This document shows positions 49,814-60,289 of a stretch of 64,000 bases of DNA, in pieces (position 1 is the stretch's first letter; the number at the start of each line of letters is the position of its first letter). A program made the position numbers and the translations under genes. Under the pieces are notes generated by a model, which did not search any database, was not told the origin of the DNA, and was given only the letters and a program-made list of their open reading frames with translations. Where the stretch lies: NCBI RefSeq assembly GCF_000187265.1, contig NZ_GL698429.1:1138929-1202928 (forward strand), in the 5' to 3' direction. Source of the DNA: Streptococcus equinus ATCC 9812 (GTDB lineage: Bacteria > Bacillota > Bacilli > Lactobacillales > Streptococcaceae).

Positions 49814-51160
49814 TTAATAAAGATCTAGATAGTTGTCAATTTCCCATTGTGAAACGAAGGCCGCATAGCTTGACCATTCAATTTTCTTAGCTTCAACAAA
49901 GTTTGTGAAGATGTGGTTTCCAAGAGCAGCTTTAACCACTTCATCTTCTTGCAAAGCTTTAACAGCGTTGTGCAATGTTGATGGAAGGTCACGGATTCCT
50001 GCTTCTTTACGTTCTTCTTGAGTCATGATGTAGATGTTTGATTCAACTGGAGCTGGAGCTTCAATTTTGTTTTCAATACCATCGAGACCTGCTTCAAGAA
50101 GTACAGCAAGAGCAAGATATGGGTTAGCAGTTGGGTCAACAGAACGAAGTTCCAAACGAGTACCCATACCACGTGATGCAGGAATGCGAATAAGTGGTGA
50201 ACGGTTACGTCCAGCCCATGCGATGTAAACGGGTGCTTCATAACCGGGAACCAAACGTTTGTATGAGTTTACAGTTGGGTTCATGATTGCAGTGTAGTTA
50301 TAAGCATGTTTCATCAAACCGCCAAGGAAGTAGTAAGCTGTTTCTGACAATTGCATACCTTTTGGATCTTCGGTATCGAAGAATACGTTGTTTCCTTCAT
50401 AGTCAAATAGTGACATGTTACAGTGCATACCTGAACCGTTGATACCAAATTTAGGTTTAGCCATAAATGTAGCATATAGACCATGTTTACGAGCAATTGT
50501 TTTAACAACAAGTTTGAAAATTTGAATGTTATCACAAGCTTTCAAAACATCAGCATATTTAAAGTCAATTTCGTGTTGACCAATCGCAACTTCGTGGTGA
50601 CTTGCTTCAACTTCAAATCCCATTTCAGTCAAAACATTAACGATTTCGCGACGAGTGTTGTCAGCAAGGTCAGTTGGTGCAAGGTCAAAGTAACCACCAC
50701 GGTCGTTTACTTCAAGAGTTGGTTCACCTTTTTCATCCAATTTGAACAAGAAGAATTCTGGTTCTGGACCAAGGTTAAATGATTTAAATCCAACTTTTTC
50801 CATGTGGCGAAGAGCACGTTTCAAGTTACCACGTGGGTCACCTGCAAATGGTTCACCTTCAGCAGTATAGATGTCACAAATCAAACCTGCTACTGCACCA
50901 TTTTCACCACCCCATGGGAAGACAGTCCAAGTATCAAGATCTGGATACAAATACATGTCAGATTCATTGATACGCACAAAACCTTCGATTGATGATCCAT
51001 CGAACATTGCTTTGTTTGACAATACCTTATCAAGTTGTTCATCAGTTGCTGGGATTTCTACGTTTTTCAATGTTCCTGTAATATCTGAGAACATCAAGCG
51101 TAAAAATGTAACATTTTTTTCTTTGACTTCGCGACGGATGTCAGCTGCTGTAATAGTCAT
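49814..51160 (-). CDS. glnA: Glutamine synthetase
   Basis: 448 residues, type I-alpha (Firmicute length, feedback-inhibited form). [10 protein letters not shown] and PEFFLFK metal/glutamate sites, and the ATP-site region [17 protein letters not shown]. It condenses glutamate and ammonium. AAAAGGAGACC upstream. Follows glnR in one operon. Confidence 0.97.
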   Translation of the reverse strand: MTITAADIRREVKEKNVTFLRLMFSDITGTLKNVEIPATDEQLDKVLSNKAMFDGSSIEGFVRINESDMYLYPDLDTWTVFPWGGENGAVAGLICDIYTAEGEPFAGDPRGNLKRALRHMEKVGFKSFNLGPEPEFFLFKLDEKGEPTLEVNDRGGYFDLAPTDLADNTRREIVNVLTEMGFEVEASHHEVAIGQHEIDFKYADVLKACDNIQIFKLVVKTIARKHGLYATFMAKPKFGINGSGMHCNMSLFDYEGNNVFFDTEDPKGMQLSETAYYFLGGLMKHAYNYTAIMNPTVNSYKRLVPGYEAPVYIAWAGRNRSPLIRIPASRGMGTRLELRSVDPTANPYLALAVLLEAGLDGIENKIEAPAPVESNIYIMTQEERKEAGIRDLPSTLHNAVKALQEDEVVKAALGNHIFTNFVEAKKIEWSSYAAFVSQWEIDNYLDLY

Positions 51161-51208
51161 GAATTTAGGTCTCCTTTTAAAACCGAAATAAACGAACGAC
51201 GCTTATTT

Positions 51209-51580
51209 TTAGATGCGCCAATTGCTAATGTACTGTGATGGAGCCGAAAAACGGCCTTGGTTTCGGAGTTCATCTTGTAAGATTCGACGAACATCAGCAT
51301 CAGTTAAAGATTTTTGCTTTTTAAGAGCCTTATCTTGTCTATCAGCATACTCTCGCTTGATAGCAGCAATATTTAGCCCTTCATCAAGGAAGTCTTTAAT
51401 TTCAAGCAATCGATCCATATCATTTAATGAAAACATACGGCGATTACCCGATGTACGTTCTGGGGTTATTAATCCCTGATCTTCGTAATAACGAATCTGA
51501 CGTGCAGTTAAATCGGTCAATTTCATTACTGTTCCAATAGGAAAAACCGCCATGGAACGTCTGAGTTCTTTTTCTTTCAT
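51209..51580 (-). CDS. glnR: Nitrogen regulator GlnR
   Basis: 123 residues, MerR-type HTH (FPIGTVMKLTDLTARQIRYY). Represses its own operon under nitrogen excess with help from glutamine synthetase. Start at 51580 (MKEKELR) behind GGAGG; the upstream ATG lies inside the GlnR operator and cannot be the start. Confidence 0.94.
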   Translation of the reverse strand: MKEKELRRSMAVFPIGTVMKLTDLTARQIRYYEDQGLITPERTSGNRRMFSLNDMDRLLEIKDFLDEGLNIAAIKREYADRQDKALKKQKSLTDADVRRILQDELRNQGRFSAPSQYISNWRI

Positions 51581-51601
51581 GATGACCTCCTTCCGAGTAT
51601 T

Positions 51602-51654
51602 ATTATAGTCTGAAAATTCTAAACTGTCAACCCCATATGTCAGAAAATATAACA
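51602..51654 (-). promoter_or_regulatory. glnRA promoter with GlnR box
   Basis: TTGACA (51625-51630) and TATAAT (51602-51607), 17-base spacer. TGTCAGAAAATATAACA at 51638-51654 is an exact TGTNAN7TNACA GlnR site just upstream of the -35. Confidence 0.88.
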
Positions 51655-51675
51655 TTAATCACTATTTTTTTATGA

Positions 51676-52206
51676 CTATTTTTTCAGCATCTTGCGAAGT
51701 AAATCCACATCTGAATTAACAAGAATCGCCACAAAGACACCGCAAAAAGTTTCGAACACCCTAGCAAAAACATATAAAATGGTATCACCTGCTGGAATTG
51801 ACAAGGTAATAATCAGAAGCGCAGCTGTTGCACCAATAATTCCAGACTTATTATTAATTGAAACATTAATCATAATACCAAGCATAGTAAAAATTGGAAC
51901 AAAAACCAAAGTCACCCAGAATTGATTATGAAAAAACTGATTGATCAAGAAAAACAACAAAGATAGAAATCCACCTACACTATTTCCGATAATTCGTGAA
52001 AATCCAAAATGAACACTTCTATCAAAGCTCTCACGTAAACTAAAAACAGCTGTCAGCGTTCCAATCTGCAGCCCTTCCCAACCAAATAAATGAAATATTA
52101 ACAAGACCAGAAAGACTGAGAGACCAGTCTTAAGTGTTCGCATACCAAGCTTGAATTTACTTGGATCAAATTTATAATTCGATAAAAGTTTTTTTAAGTA
52201 CCTCAT
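51676..52206 (-). CDS. FUSC-family membrane protein (aromatic acid exporter-like)
   Basis: 176 residues with five or six membrane helices and the motif VFSLRESFDRSVHFGFSRIIGN. It belongs to the DUF939/FUSC group of efflux proteins, but the truncated length (no C-terminal soluble domain) leaves its activity open. The same gene stands between pgk and glnR in pneumococcus. Ribosome site weak (GAGTG). Confidence 0.75.
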   Translation of the reverse strand: MRYLKKLLSNYKFDPSKFKLGMRTLKTGLSVFLVLLIFHLFGWEGLQIGTLTAVFSLRESFDRSVHFGFSRIIGNSVGGFLSLLFFLINQFFHNQFWVTLVFVPIFTMLGIMINVSINNKSGIIGATAALLIITLSIPAGDTILYVFARVFETFCGVFVAILVNSDVDLLRKMLKK

Positions 52207-52295
52207 GACCCACACTCAAGTTTATTTTCTTTATTTTATCACATTTGAACTTTATCATGCTACACTTTTATACACTTGACTAAAAAGTTTTTAAG

Positions 52296-52327
52296 CAACA
52301 AAAAAGAGCCCATAAATAGGCTCTTTT
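52296..52327 (-). terminator. Terminator of pgk
   Basis: AAAGAGCCTATTTATGGGCTCTTTT on the minus strand with T-run. Confidence 0.8.
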
Positions 52328-52346
52328 ATCCTCTTAAAAACGAGAA

Positions 52347-53543
52347 TTATTTGTCTGTCAATGCAGCAAGACCTGGAAGAACTTTACCTTCGAGAAGTTC
52401 CATAGAAGCTCCACCACCAGTAGAGATCCATGAGAATTTGTCAGCGCGGCCAAGGTTGATAGCTGCAGCAGCTGAGTCACCACCACCGATGATTGATTTA
52501 ACGCCTGGTTGTTTAACGATAGCGTCCATTACACCGATTGTACCAGCTTGGAAATCAGGGTTTTCGAACACACCCATAGGTCCGTTCCAAACAACTGTTT
52601 TAGCACCAGTCAATTCTTCGTCGAATTTAGCGATAGATTTAGGACCGATATCAAGACCAAGGAATCCAGCGTCTACAGCTGCACCTTCAGTATCTTTAAC
52701 TTCAGTGTAGTCAGCAAAAGCGTTAGCTTCTTTTGAGTCAACTGGCAAGATCAATTTACCGTTAGCTTTAGCCAAAAGTTCTTTAGCAACTTCAAGTTTG
52801 TCTTCTTCAACAAGTGAGTTACCGATTTCGATACCTTGTGCTTTAAGGAATGTGTAAGTCATACCACCACCGATAAGAACTTTATCAGCTTTTTTCAACA
52901 AGTTTTCGATAACACCGATTTTATCTGAAACTTTTGAACCTCCAAGGATTGCGATAAATGGACGAACTGGGTTTTCAACAGCTTCTTGGATGTATGCAAT
53001 TTCGTTTTCAAGAAGGAAACCTGCAACAGCTTTTTCAACGTTTGCAGAGATACCTACGTTAGATGCGTGTGAACGGTGTGCAGTACCGAATGCATCGTTA
53101 ACGAAGATTCCATCACCAAGTGAAGCCCAGTATTTACCAAGTTCTGGATCGTTTTTAGATTCTTTTTTACCGTCAACATCTTCAAAACGAGTGTTTTCAA
53201 CAAGAAGAACTTCACCATCTTTAAGGTTGTTGATAGCTTCTTCAAGTTTAGCACCACGAGTAACACCTGGGAAGACAACATCTTGACCAAGTTTTGCAGC
53301 CAAATCAGCAGCTACTGGAGCAAGAGATTTACCTTCTTTATCAGCTTCTTCTTTAACACGTCCAAGGTGAGAGAAAAGAATTGCACGACCACCTTGTTCG
53401 ATGATGTACTTAATTGTTGGAAGAGCCGCAGAAATACGGTTGTCATTAGTGATAACGCCATCTTTCAAAGGTACGTTAAAGTCAACACGAACAAGAACTT
53501 TTTTACCTTTCAAATCAACGTCTTTAACAGTCAATTTAGCCAT
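52347..53543 (-). CDS. pgk: Phosphoglycerate kinase
   Basis: 398 residues. [11 protein letters not shown] substrate site, [14 protein letters not shown] and the ATP loop [11 protein letters not shown] and GGGDSAAA. Makes ATP from 1,3-bisphosphoglycerate. An extended -10 (TGA-TATAAT) lies near 53578. GAGTCC before the ATG. Confidence 0.97.
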   Translation of the reverse strand: MAKLTVKDVDLKGKKVLVRVDFNVPLKDGVITNDNRISAALPTIKYIIEQGGRAILFSHLGRVKEEADKEGKSLAPVAADLAAKLGQDVVFPGVTRGAKLEEAINNLKDGEVLLVENTRFEDVDGKKESKNDPELGKYWASLGDGIFVNDAFGTAHRSHASNVGISANVEKAVAGFLLENEIAYIQEAVENPVRPFIAILGGSKVSDKIGVIENLLKKADKVLIGGGMTYTFLKAQGIEIGNSLVEEDKLEVAKELLAKANGKLILPVDSKEANAFADYTEVKDTEGAAVDAGFLGLDIGPKSIAKFDEELTGAKTVVWNGPMGVFENPDFQAGTIGVMDAIVKQPGVKSIIGGGDSAAAAINLGRADKFSWISTGGGASMELLEGKVLPGLAALTDK

Positions 53544-53670
53544 TGATAGGACTCCTTATATTTTTTTATACATGCTAATTATATCACAAAACCTCTAAAA
53601 GAGATAGTTAAATCAATAGAATTTGTCCCTATAACCCTTTTTAAAGGCCTAAAAATCAGGATTTTTGACA

Positions 53671-53701
53671 AACAAAAAAGAGAGGAATAAATCCTCTCTT
53701 T
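53671..53701 (-). terminator. Terminator of gap
   Basis: AGAGAGGATTTATTCCTCTCT with T-run on the minus strand. Confidence 0.8.
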
Positions 53702-53719
53702 CACTAATCAACTCAATGA

Positions 53720-54733
53720 TTATTTAGCAATTTTTGCGAAGTATTCAAGAGTACGAACAAGTTGTGAAGTGTATGACATTTCGTTGTCGTACCATGAAAC
53801 AGTTTTAACCAATTGAGTACCGTCAGCTGCTTCAGTTACTTCTGTTTGAGTTGCGTCAAACAATGAACCGAATGAGATACCTACGATATCGCGTGAAACG
53901 ATTGGGTCAGTGTTGTAACCGAATGATTCAGTTGCAGCAGCTTGCATAGCAGCGTTAACTTCTTCAGCAGTTACTTTTTTGTCAAGAACTGAAACAAGTT
54001 CAGTAAGTGATCCAGTTGGAACTGGTACACGTTGAGCATGACCTTGAAGTTTACCGTTCAATTCTGGGATAACAAGACCGATAGCTTTAGCAGCACCAGT
54101 TGAGTTAGGAACGATGTTTTCAGCAGCAGCACGTGCGCGACGGAAGTCACCTTTACGGTGTGGTGCGTCAAGAGTCATTTGGTCACCAGTGTAACCGTGA
54201 ACTGTAGTCATTGTACCAACTTTAAGACCGAATGATTTGTTCAAAGCATCAGCCATTGGTGCAAGACAGTTTGTTGTACATGAACCAGCTGAGATAACTG
54301 TTTCAGTACCATCAAGAATTTCGTGGTTAGTGTTAAATACGATTGTTTTAACATCTGATCCACCAGGAGCTGTGATAACAACTTTTTTAGCTCCACCTTC
54401 GTGCAAGTGTTTTTCAGCAGCAGCTTTAGTTGCAAAGAAACCAGTTGCTTCAAGAACGATTTCTACACCATCGTTAGCCCAGTCGATTTGTTCTGGGTCA
54501 CGTTCTGCAGAAACTTTAACGAATTGACCGTTAACTTCAAAACCACCATCTTTAACAACAACATCACCGTCGAAACGACCTTGAGTTGTATCGTATTTCA
54601 ACAAGTGTGCAAGCATAGCTGGGTCAGTAAGGTCGTTAATACGAGCTACTTCAACACCTTCAACATTTTGGATACGACGGAATGCAAGACGACCGATACG
54701 ACCGAAACCGTTAATACCAACTTTAACTACCAT
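53720..54733 (-). CDS. gap: Glyceraldehyde-3-phosphate dehydrogenase
   Basis: 337 residues. NAD-binding [13 protein letters not shown], catalytic Cys in [13 protein letters not shown] and phosphate site [10 protein letters not shown]. Phosphorylating glycolytic enzyme; also a surface moonlighting protein in streptococci. Start at 54733 behind AAGGAGGAAATC. Confidence 0.97.
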   Translation of the reverse strand: MVVKVGINGFGRIGRLAFRRIQNVEGVEVARINDLTDPAMLAHLLKYDTTQGRFDGDVVVKDGGFEVNGQFVKVSAERDPEQIDWANDGVEIVLEATGFFATKAAAEKHLHEGGAKKVVITAPGGSDVKTIVFNTNHEILDGTETVISAGSCTTNCLAPMADALNKSFGLKVGTMTTVHGYTGDQMTLDAPHRKGDFRRARAAAENIVPNSTGAAKAIGLVIPELNGKLQGHAQRVPVPTGSLTELVSVLDKKVTAEEVNAAMQAAATESFGYNTDPIVSRDIVGISFGSLFDATQTEVTEAADGTQLVKTVSWYDNEMSYTSQLVRTLEYFAKIAK

Positions 54734-54848
54734 TAGTGATTTCCTCCTTATGAAAATCAAAAAAATTTTTTATTTTAAAAGGTTTCCCTTTTAGACAATT
54801 GTGAAAAGATTAACTTACGTAGGCACAAATCAACCTTTCAACGTTAGT

Positions 54849-54877
54849 ATTATATAACTATTTCGCTAAAATTGCAA
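54849..54877 (-). promoter_or_regulatory. Promoter of gap
   Basis: TTGCAA (54872-54877) and TATAAT (54849-54854), 17-base spacer; leader of about 110 bases. Confidence 0.7.
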
Positions 54878-54897
54878 ATATTATTACCGTTTTCATA

Positions 54898-54931
54898 ATA
54901 AAAAAGGACGCTCTTTTGAGCATCCTTTCTA
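54898..54931 (-). terminator. Terminator of fusA
   Basis: AGGATGCTC-AAAA-GAGCGTCCT followed by TTTTTT on the minus strand. Confidence 0.8.
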
Positions 54932-54938
54932 TCAAAAA

Positions 54939-57017
54939 TTATTCACCAGAATTTTTCTTGATGATTTCTTCTTGTACTGATTTAGGAACGTCTTCATAGT
55001 GGTCAAATACCATCATGAATGTACCACGTCCTTGAGTTGCAGAACGAAGAACTGTTGCGTAACCAAACATTTCAGCAAGTGGAACGAAGGCACGAACAAT
55101 TTGGCTGTTACCATGAGCTTCCATACCATCAACACGTCCACGACGAGCTGTAACGTGACCCATAACGTCACCAAGGTTTTCTTCTGGAGCTGTGATTGTA
55201 ACAAGCATCATTGGTTCAAGAATAACTGGGTGTGCAGTTTTAGCAGCTTCTTTAAGTGCAAGTGATGCAGCAATCTTGAAGGCTGTTTCAGATGAATCGA
55301 CATCGTGGTATGAACCATCGTAAAGTTTAGCTTTAACGTCAACCATTGGGTAACCAGCAAGAACACCGTTAGCCATAGATTCTTGAAGACCTTTTTCTAC
55401 TGCAGGGATGAATTCACGAGGAACGACACCACCGACGATAGCATTTTCGAATTCGAATCCTTTACCTTCTTCATTTGGAGTAAATTCAATCCAAACATCA
55501 CCAAATTGACCTTTACCACCAGATTGGCGTTTGAAGAATCCACGTGCTTGAGTAGCTTGACGGAATGTTTCACGGTATGATACTTGTGGAGCACCTACGT
55601 TTGCTTCAACTTTGAATTCACGTTTCATACGGTCAACAAGGACGTCAAGGTGAAGTTCACCCATACCAGAGATAACTGTTTCACCAGTTTCAACGTTAGT
55701 TTCAACACGGAAGGTTGGGTCTTCTTCAGCAAGTTTTTGAAGAGCGATGCCCATTTTATCTTGGTCCGCTTTAGATTTAGGTTCAACCATCAATTGGATA
55801 ACTGGTTCTGGAACTTCGATTGATTCAAGGATGACTTTAGCTTTTTCATCTGTCAATGAGTCACCAGTTGTAGTATCTTTCAAACCAACGGCAGCAGCGA
55901 TATCACCAGCATAAACTGTTTCGATTTCGTTACGGTGGTTAGCGTGCATTTGAAGGATACGTCCGATACGTTCACGTTTACCTTTAGATGTGTTAAGAAC
56001 GTAAGAACCGCTATTCAATACACCTGAGTAAACACGGAAGAATGTCAAACGACCTACGAATGGGTCAGTCATGATCTTGAAGGCAAGCGCTGCAAATGGT
56101 TCTTCATCTGACGCTGGACGTTCTTCTTCTTCGTCTGTATCTGGGTTAACACCTTTGATTGCAGGGATGTCAAGTGGGCTTGGAAGGTAGTCGATAACCG
56201 CATCAAGCATCATTTGAACACCTTTGTTTTTGAAGGCAGAACCACAAAGAACTGGGAAGAATTCAACGTTGATAGTTGCTTTACGGATAGCAGCTTTCAA
56301 TTCACCTTCAGTGATTTCTTCACCTTCAAGGTATTTCATCATCAATTCTTCATCAGTTTCAGCAACTGCTTCGATCAATTTTTCACGATATTCGTTAGCT
56401 TGATCTACGTATTCAGCTGGAATATCTTCTTCAAGAATATCTGTACCAAGGTCGTTAGTATAGATTTCAGCTTTCATTTTAACCAAGTCAATGATACCGT
56501 TGAAGCTATCTTCAGAACCGATTGGCAATTGAATTGGGTGAGCGTTAGCTTGAAGACGATCGTGAAGTGTGCTTACTGAGTAAAGGAAGTCAGCACCGAT
56601 TTTGTCCATTTTGTTTGAGAATACGATACGAGGAACACCGTATTCAGTAGCTTGACGCCAAACTGTTTCAGTTTGAGGTTCTACACCTGATTGTGAGTCA
56701 AGAACTGTTACCGCACCATCAAGAACACGAAGAGAACGTTGTACTTCGATTGTGAAGTCCACGTGTCCTGGTGTGTCGATGATGTTTACACGGTAGTCTT
56801 TCCATTGCGCTGTTGTAGCGGCAGAAGTGATTGTGATACCACGTTCTTGCTCTTGTTCCATCCAGTCCATTTGTGAAGCACCTTCGTGTGTTTCACCGAT
56901 TTTATGGATTTTACCAGTATAGTAAAGAATACGCTCAGTTGTTGTTGTTTTACCAGCATCGACGTGAGCCATGATACCGATGTTACGAGTTTTTTCAAGT
57001 GAAAATTCGCGAGCCAT
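54939..57017 (-). CDS. fusA: Elongation factor G
   Basis: 692 residues. GTPase motifs [17 protein letters not shown] (G1), DTPGHVDF (G3) and NKMDKIGAD (G4). Moves tRNA and mRNA through the ribosome. GGAG before the ATG. A secondary promoter with extended -10 (TGT-TATAAT, 57053-57058) lies 36 bases upstream. Confidence 0.97.
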   Translation of the reverse strand: MAREFSLEKTRNIGIMAHVDAGKTTTTERILYYTGKIHKIGETHEGASQMDWMEQEQERGITITSAATTAQWKDYRVNIIDTPGHVDFTIEVQRSLRVLDGAVTVLDSQSGVEPQTETVWRQATEYGVPRIVFSNKMDKIGADFLYSVSTLHDRLQANAHPIQLPIGSEDSFNGIIDLVKMKAEIYTNDLGTDILEEDIPAEYVDQANEYREKLIEAVAETDEELMMKYLEGEEITEGELKAAIRKATINVEFFPVLCGSAFKNKGVQMMLDAVIDYLPSPLDIPAIKGVNPDTDEEEERPASDEEPFAALAFKIMTDPFVGRLTFFRVYSGVLNSGSYVLNTSKGKRERIGRILQMHANHRNEIETVYAGDIAAAVGLKDTTTGDSLTDEKAKVILESIEVPEPVIQLMVEPKSKADQDKMGIALQKLAEEDPTFRVETNVETGETVISGMGELHLDVLVDRMKREFKVEANVGAPQVSYRETFRQATQARGFFKRQSGGKGQFGDVWIEFTPNEEGKGFEFENAIVGGVVPREFIPAVEKGLQESMANGVLAGYPMVDVKAKLYDGSYHDVDSSETAFKIAASLALKEAAKTAHPVILEPMMLVTITAPEENLGDVMGHVTARRGRVDGMEAHGNSQIVRAFVPLAEMFGYATVLRSATQGRGTFMMVFDHYEDVPKSVQEEIIKKNSGE

Positions 57018-57068
57018 TTTTTTCTCCTATTTTATATTTAGTTTACTACTTTATTATAACATACTTTT

Positions 57069-57097
57069 AGAACGGATAGGCAGGACCTACCCGTTCT
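57069..57097 (-). other. Hairpin between rpsG and fusA
   Basis: Stem AGAACGG-TAGG/CCTA-CCGTTCT of 12 bp with one mismatch and a 5-base loop, no T-run. It may be an attenuation, processing or S7-binding element in the str operon. Confidence 0.4.
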
Positions 57098-57215
57098 AAA
57101 GATGTTTTATTAAATTTGATACTGTTTTGCCAAAAAAGTTTGACTAAACACTGCCCGAATACCAGTAGTAAAACAAGTTAAATGTATTCGAAGCTTCGTA
57201 TCATTATGTTGCTGA

Positions 57216-57686
57216 TTACCAGCGGAAGTGTGCGAATGCACGGTTTGCTTCTGCCATACGGTGTGTATCTTCGCGTTTTTTAACTGAAGCACCAGTGTTG
57301 TTAGCAGCATCAAGAATTTCTTTTGCAAGACGATCTTTCATAGTGTGTTCACCACGATCACGTGATGCGTTTACCAACCAACGAAGTCCAAGAGTTGTAC
57401 GACGTTCTGGACGAACTTCAACTGGGACTTGGTAGTTAGAACCACCGACACGACGTGCACGTACTTCAAGAACAGGCATGATGTTTTCCATAGCTGTTTC
57501 GAATACTTCAAGTGCATCGTTTCCAGTAGCTTCTTTAATTTGTTCAAATGCATCATATACGATTGATGCAGCTGTACCACGTTTACCATCAAGCATAACA
57601 CGGTTGATAAGACGTGTTACAAGTTGTGAATTGTATAATGGATCTGGCAATACTTCGCGTTTTGGCGCTCTATTTTTACGACTCAT
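57216..57686 (-). CDS. rpsG: 30S ribosomal protein S7
   Basis: 156 residues, [17 protein letters not shown] and the C-terminal [10 protein letters not shown]. Nucleates assembly of the 30S head. In the rpsL-rpsG-fusA order; 21 bases after rpsL. Confidence 0.97.
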   Translation of the reverse strand: MSRKNRAPKREVLPDPLYNSQLVTRLINRVMLDGKRGTAASIVYDAFEQIKEATGNDALEVFETAMENIMPVLEVRARRVGGSNYQVPVEVRPERRTTLGLRWLVNASRDRGEHTMKDRLAKEILDAANNTGASVKKREDTHRMAEANRAFAHFRW

Positions 57687-57707
57687 TCTTTCTTATCTCC
57701 CTTCTTA

Positions 57708-58121
57708 TTATCCTTTAGGACGTTTAGCACCGTATTTAGAACGGCTTTGTTTACGGTCAGCAACACCTGCAGTATCAAGTGCACCACGAACGATGTGGTA
57801 ACGTACCCCTGGAAGGTCTTTTACACGTCCACCACGGATAAGAACAACACTGTGTTCTTGAAGATTGTGTCCGATACCTGGGATGTATGCAGTAACTTCA
57901 ATAAGGTTGCTCAAACGTACACGAGCGAATTTACGAAGGGCTGAGTTAGGTTTTTTAGGTGTCATTGTTCCAACACGTGTTGCAACACCACGTTTTTGTG
58001 GTGAAGATACGTTAGTTTGAACTTTTTTGTGGCTGTTGTAACCAACGTTAAGAGCTGGCGATTTAGATTTTTCAACTTTAGATTTACGTGGTTTACGTAC
58101 CAACTGGTTGATTGTAGGCAT
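57708..58121 (-). CDS. rpsL: 30S ribosomal protein S12
   Basis: 137 residues, [25 protein letters not shown] and [16 protein letters not shown]. The Lys residues at the streptomycin-sensitive sites are wild type. Decoding-centre protein. CAGGAG upstream. Confidence 0.97.
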   Translation of the reverse strand: MPTINQLVRKPRKSKVEKSKSPALNVGYNSHKKVQTNVSSPQKRGVATRVGTMTPKKPNSALRKFARVRLSNLIEVTAYIPGIGHNLQEHSVVLIRGGRVKDLPGVRYHIVRGALDTAGVADRKQSRSKYGAKRPKG

Positions 58122-58261
58122 CTACTTTTCTCCTGTAAGATTTTTATTTTGGTTGATAAGGCGCTTGGTGACAGTCCTTATCTAAAATGTGTACTTTGCA
58201 ACATTTGTCAGCACGTCTCTGTACACTCTGGAGAGACCAAAAGTAAAAAGTACCGTTTTTA

Positions 58262-58290
58262 ATAGTACCACATAACAAGCAATTTGTCAA
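58262..58290 (-). promoter_or_regulatory. Promoter of the rpsL-rpsG operon
   Basis: TTGACA (58285-58290) and TACTAT (58262-58267), 17-base spacer. The leader of about 130 bases contains no gene; no known riboswitch is recognised. Confidence 0.8.
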
Positions 58291-58344
58291 ATTATTTTGC
58301 TTATTTTTAACATTTTTAAGAAATAAATTAACAAGAACTTTTTG

Positions 58345-58373
58345 CAACAAAAAAAAGAGGCTCTCGCCCCTGA
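58345..58373 (-). terminator. Terminator of purR
   Basis: AGGGGC-GAGA-GCCTCT followed by TTTTTTTT on the minus strand. Confidence 0.8.
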
Positions 58374-58376
58374 AAA

Positions 58377-59192
58377 TTATTTGTCAAAAATGTTACCAAG
58401 TTCAACTTTAACATGATTGTTTTTAACGTCAATCTCTGAAACTTTCAACAATGATTTGTAGTTCATGCGGTCACGTTTTTCTTGTGCATTTTCAGCAAAG
58501 ACTGCAACACCCACAAGAGTACTATCAAATTCAGTCAAAAGGCTAACCATACCAGAAATTGTACCCCCACCTTTAAGGAAGTCGTCGACAATCAAGACGC
58601 GGCTATTTGGTTTCAAGCTACGTTTAGACAAGAACATTTTTTCAATGCGATCGCTTGACCCACTTGCGTAATTGACTGAAACAGTTGAACCTTCAGTAAT
58701 TTTAAGGTCTCGACGAACGATAACAAAAGGCACATTCAAAATGCTCGCTACTGCATTTGCAAGCGGAACACCTTTTGTCGCAACTGTCATAACAGCATCA
58801 ATCTTGTGTCCTTTAAAAGCATTCGCAATAATACGTCCCACGCTTTGTAAAATGCGAGGGGTACTAAGCAAATCTGATAAATAAATATAACCACCTGGAA
58901 GGATACGGTTGCTTTCTGACATGCTGTCTCGCAAACCTTCGATAACCGATCTTGCTTCTTCTTCAGAAATTCCTGGTGTAAAAATGACACCTCCACTTGC
59001 CCCTGTTACTGTTTCAATTTCGCCGATGCCTGATTCTTCAAAAGCTTTTTTGATAATGGCGATATCTTCTGAAATAGAAGATTTTGCTGCCTCATATTTT
59101 TCGGCAAAAGTATTCAAACTTGTCAATTGATAAGGGTTGTTAATCAAATAGTTGGAGATGACAACCATGCGTTCACTACGTCGTAATTTCAT
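58377..59192 (-). CDS. purR: Purine operon regulator PurR
   Basis: 271 residues. N-terminal winged helix (RRSERMVVISNYLINNP) and C-terminal phosphoribosyltransferase-like domain with the PRPP loop VLIVDDFLKGGGT. Binds PurBoxes and senses PRPP. Start at 59192 behind GGAG; the upstream frame is not translated because the promoter lies inside it. Confidence 0.93.
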   Translation of the reverse strand: MKLRRSERMVVISNYLINNPYQLTSLNTFAEKYEAAKSSISEDIAIIKKAFEESGIGEIETVTGASGGVIFTPGISEEEARSVIEGLRDSMSESNRILPGGYIYLSDLLSTPRILQSVGRIIANAFKGHKIDAVMTVATKGVPLANAVASILNVPFVIVRRDLKITEGSTVSVNYASGSSDRIEKMFLSKRSLKPNSRVLIVDDFLKGGGTISGMVSLLTEFDSTLVGVAVFAENAQEKRDRMNYKSLLKVSEIDVKNNHVKVELGNIFDK

Positions 59193-59225
59193 AATTTCTC
59201 CATCTTTTAAGTATCTGTTTTTGTC

Positions 59226-59281
59226 ATTATAACATAAGAAAGCGAAAAAAACGAACATTTTTATAAAAAAATGTTCATTTT
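59226..59281 (-). promoter_or_regulatory. purR promoter with two inverted PurBoxes
   Basis: TATAAT at 59226-59231. ACGAACATT (59251-59259) and its inverted partner AATGTTCAT (59270-59278) are near-PurBox elements (AWWWCCGAACWWT) facing each other across the -35 region, as expected for autoregulation. Confidence 0.65.
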
Positions 59282-59347
59282 ATATATTTTTCCCTAATGT
59301 AAAGGCATTCTAGAAAGCAAAACATTAAAATATACAGTTTTTTTGTC

Positions 59348-60289
59348 TTATTTCAATTTTGGTTTGTAGAATGAGCGATTGTCCATAGCAAAAATACGAT
59401 TTGTCATTTCACCTTCATCAACTCGGCTTAGTGCCGTTGTCATCATCATCATTTCAGCATCAATATTATCAATCATATGAATAATTTCAGCTTCCATAAC
59501 ACGAGGGCGAACAGGACTTCCGTATTCAAGCAATCCGTGGTGACTTAAGACAACGTGACGAAGAATAATCACATCTTCTTTTGTATCGTCAATATTTAGT
59601 TCAGTAAGAACTTTCGTGATTTCCTCATCAATCAAGGCAATGTGTCCAATCAGGTTACCACGAACGGTATATTCTGTATTATCTGGACCCGTTAACTCAA
59701 TGACTTTAGCCAAATCGTGTAGCATAATTCCCGCATAAAGTAAGCTTTTATTAAGTTGAGGATAAACATCACCAATTGAATCAGCTAAACGCACCATTGT
59801 TGCTGTGTGATAAGCCAAACCAGACTCAAAAGCGTGGTGATTTGTTTTGGCAGCTGGATATGTAAAGAATTCTTTATCATATTTACGATAAAGTGCTCGG
59901 ACAACACGTTGCCAAACAGCATTTTCAATTCTGAACATCATTTGTTCAAGATATTCTTTAACATCTAGAACATCCACAGGTGATTTTTCTTTAAAATCAC
60001 GTGGATTATTCGGCTCACCTTCTCGCGTGTTACGCAAAGAAATTTGGTTCACTTGAGGCGTACCATTATAAACCTCACGACGCCCTTTCATATAAATGAC
60101 TTTCCCAGCAGTAAATTCTTCAACATTGTATGGCTGTGCATCCCAAAGATTACCAGAAATTTGACCACTATCATCTTGGAAAGTAAATGCAATATAATCT
60201 TTTCCAGCTCTTGTCTTACGAAGCTCTGCAGATTTTATCAAGTAGAACCCTTCAAAAAGTTCATCCTTTTTCATTTGATTAATTTTCAT
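59348..60289 (-). CDS. yhaM: 3'-5' exoribonuclease YhaM
   Basis: 313 residues. N-terminal OB fold (about 10-90) and C-terminal HD domain with HHAFESGLAYHT and MLHDLAKV. Acts in RNA turnover, also called Cbf1 in pneumococcus. It overlaps rmuC by 11 bases. Confidence 0.9.
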   Translation of the reverse strand: MKINQMKKDELFEGFYLIKSAELRKTRAGKDYIAFTFQDDSGQISGNLWDAQPYNVEEFTAGKVIYMKGRREVYNGTPQVNQISLRNTREGEPNNPRDFKEKSPVDVLDVKEYLEQMMFRIENAVWQRVVRALYRKYDKEFFTYPAAKTNHHAFESGLAYHTATMVRLADSIGDVYPQLNKSLLYAGIMLHDLAKVIELTGPDNTEYTVRGNLIGHIALIDEEITKVLTELNIDDTKEDVIILRHVVLSHHGLLEYGSPVRPRVMEAEIIHMIDNIDAEMMMMTTALSRVDEGEMTNRIFAMDNRSFYKPKLK

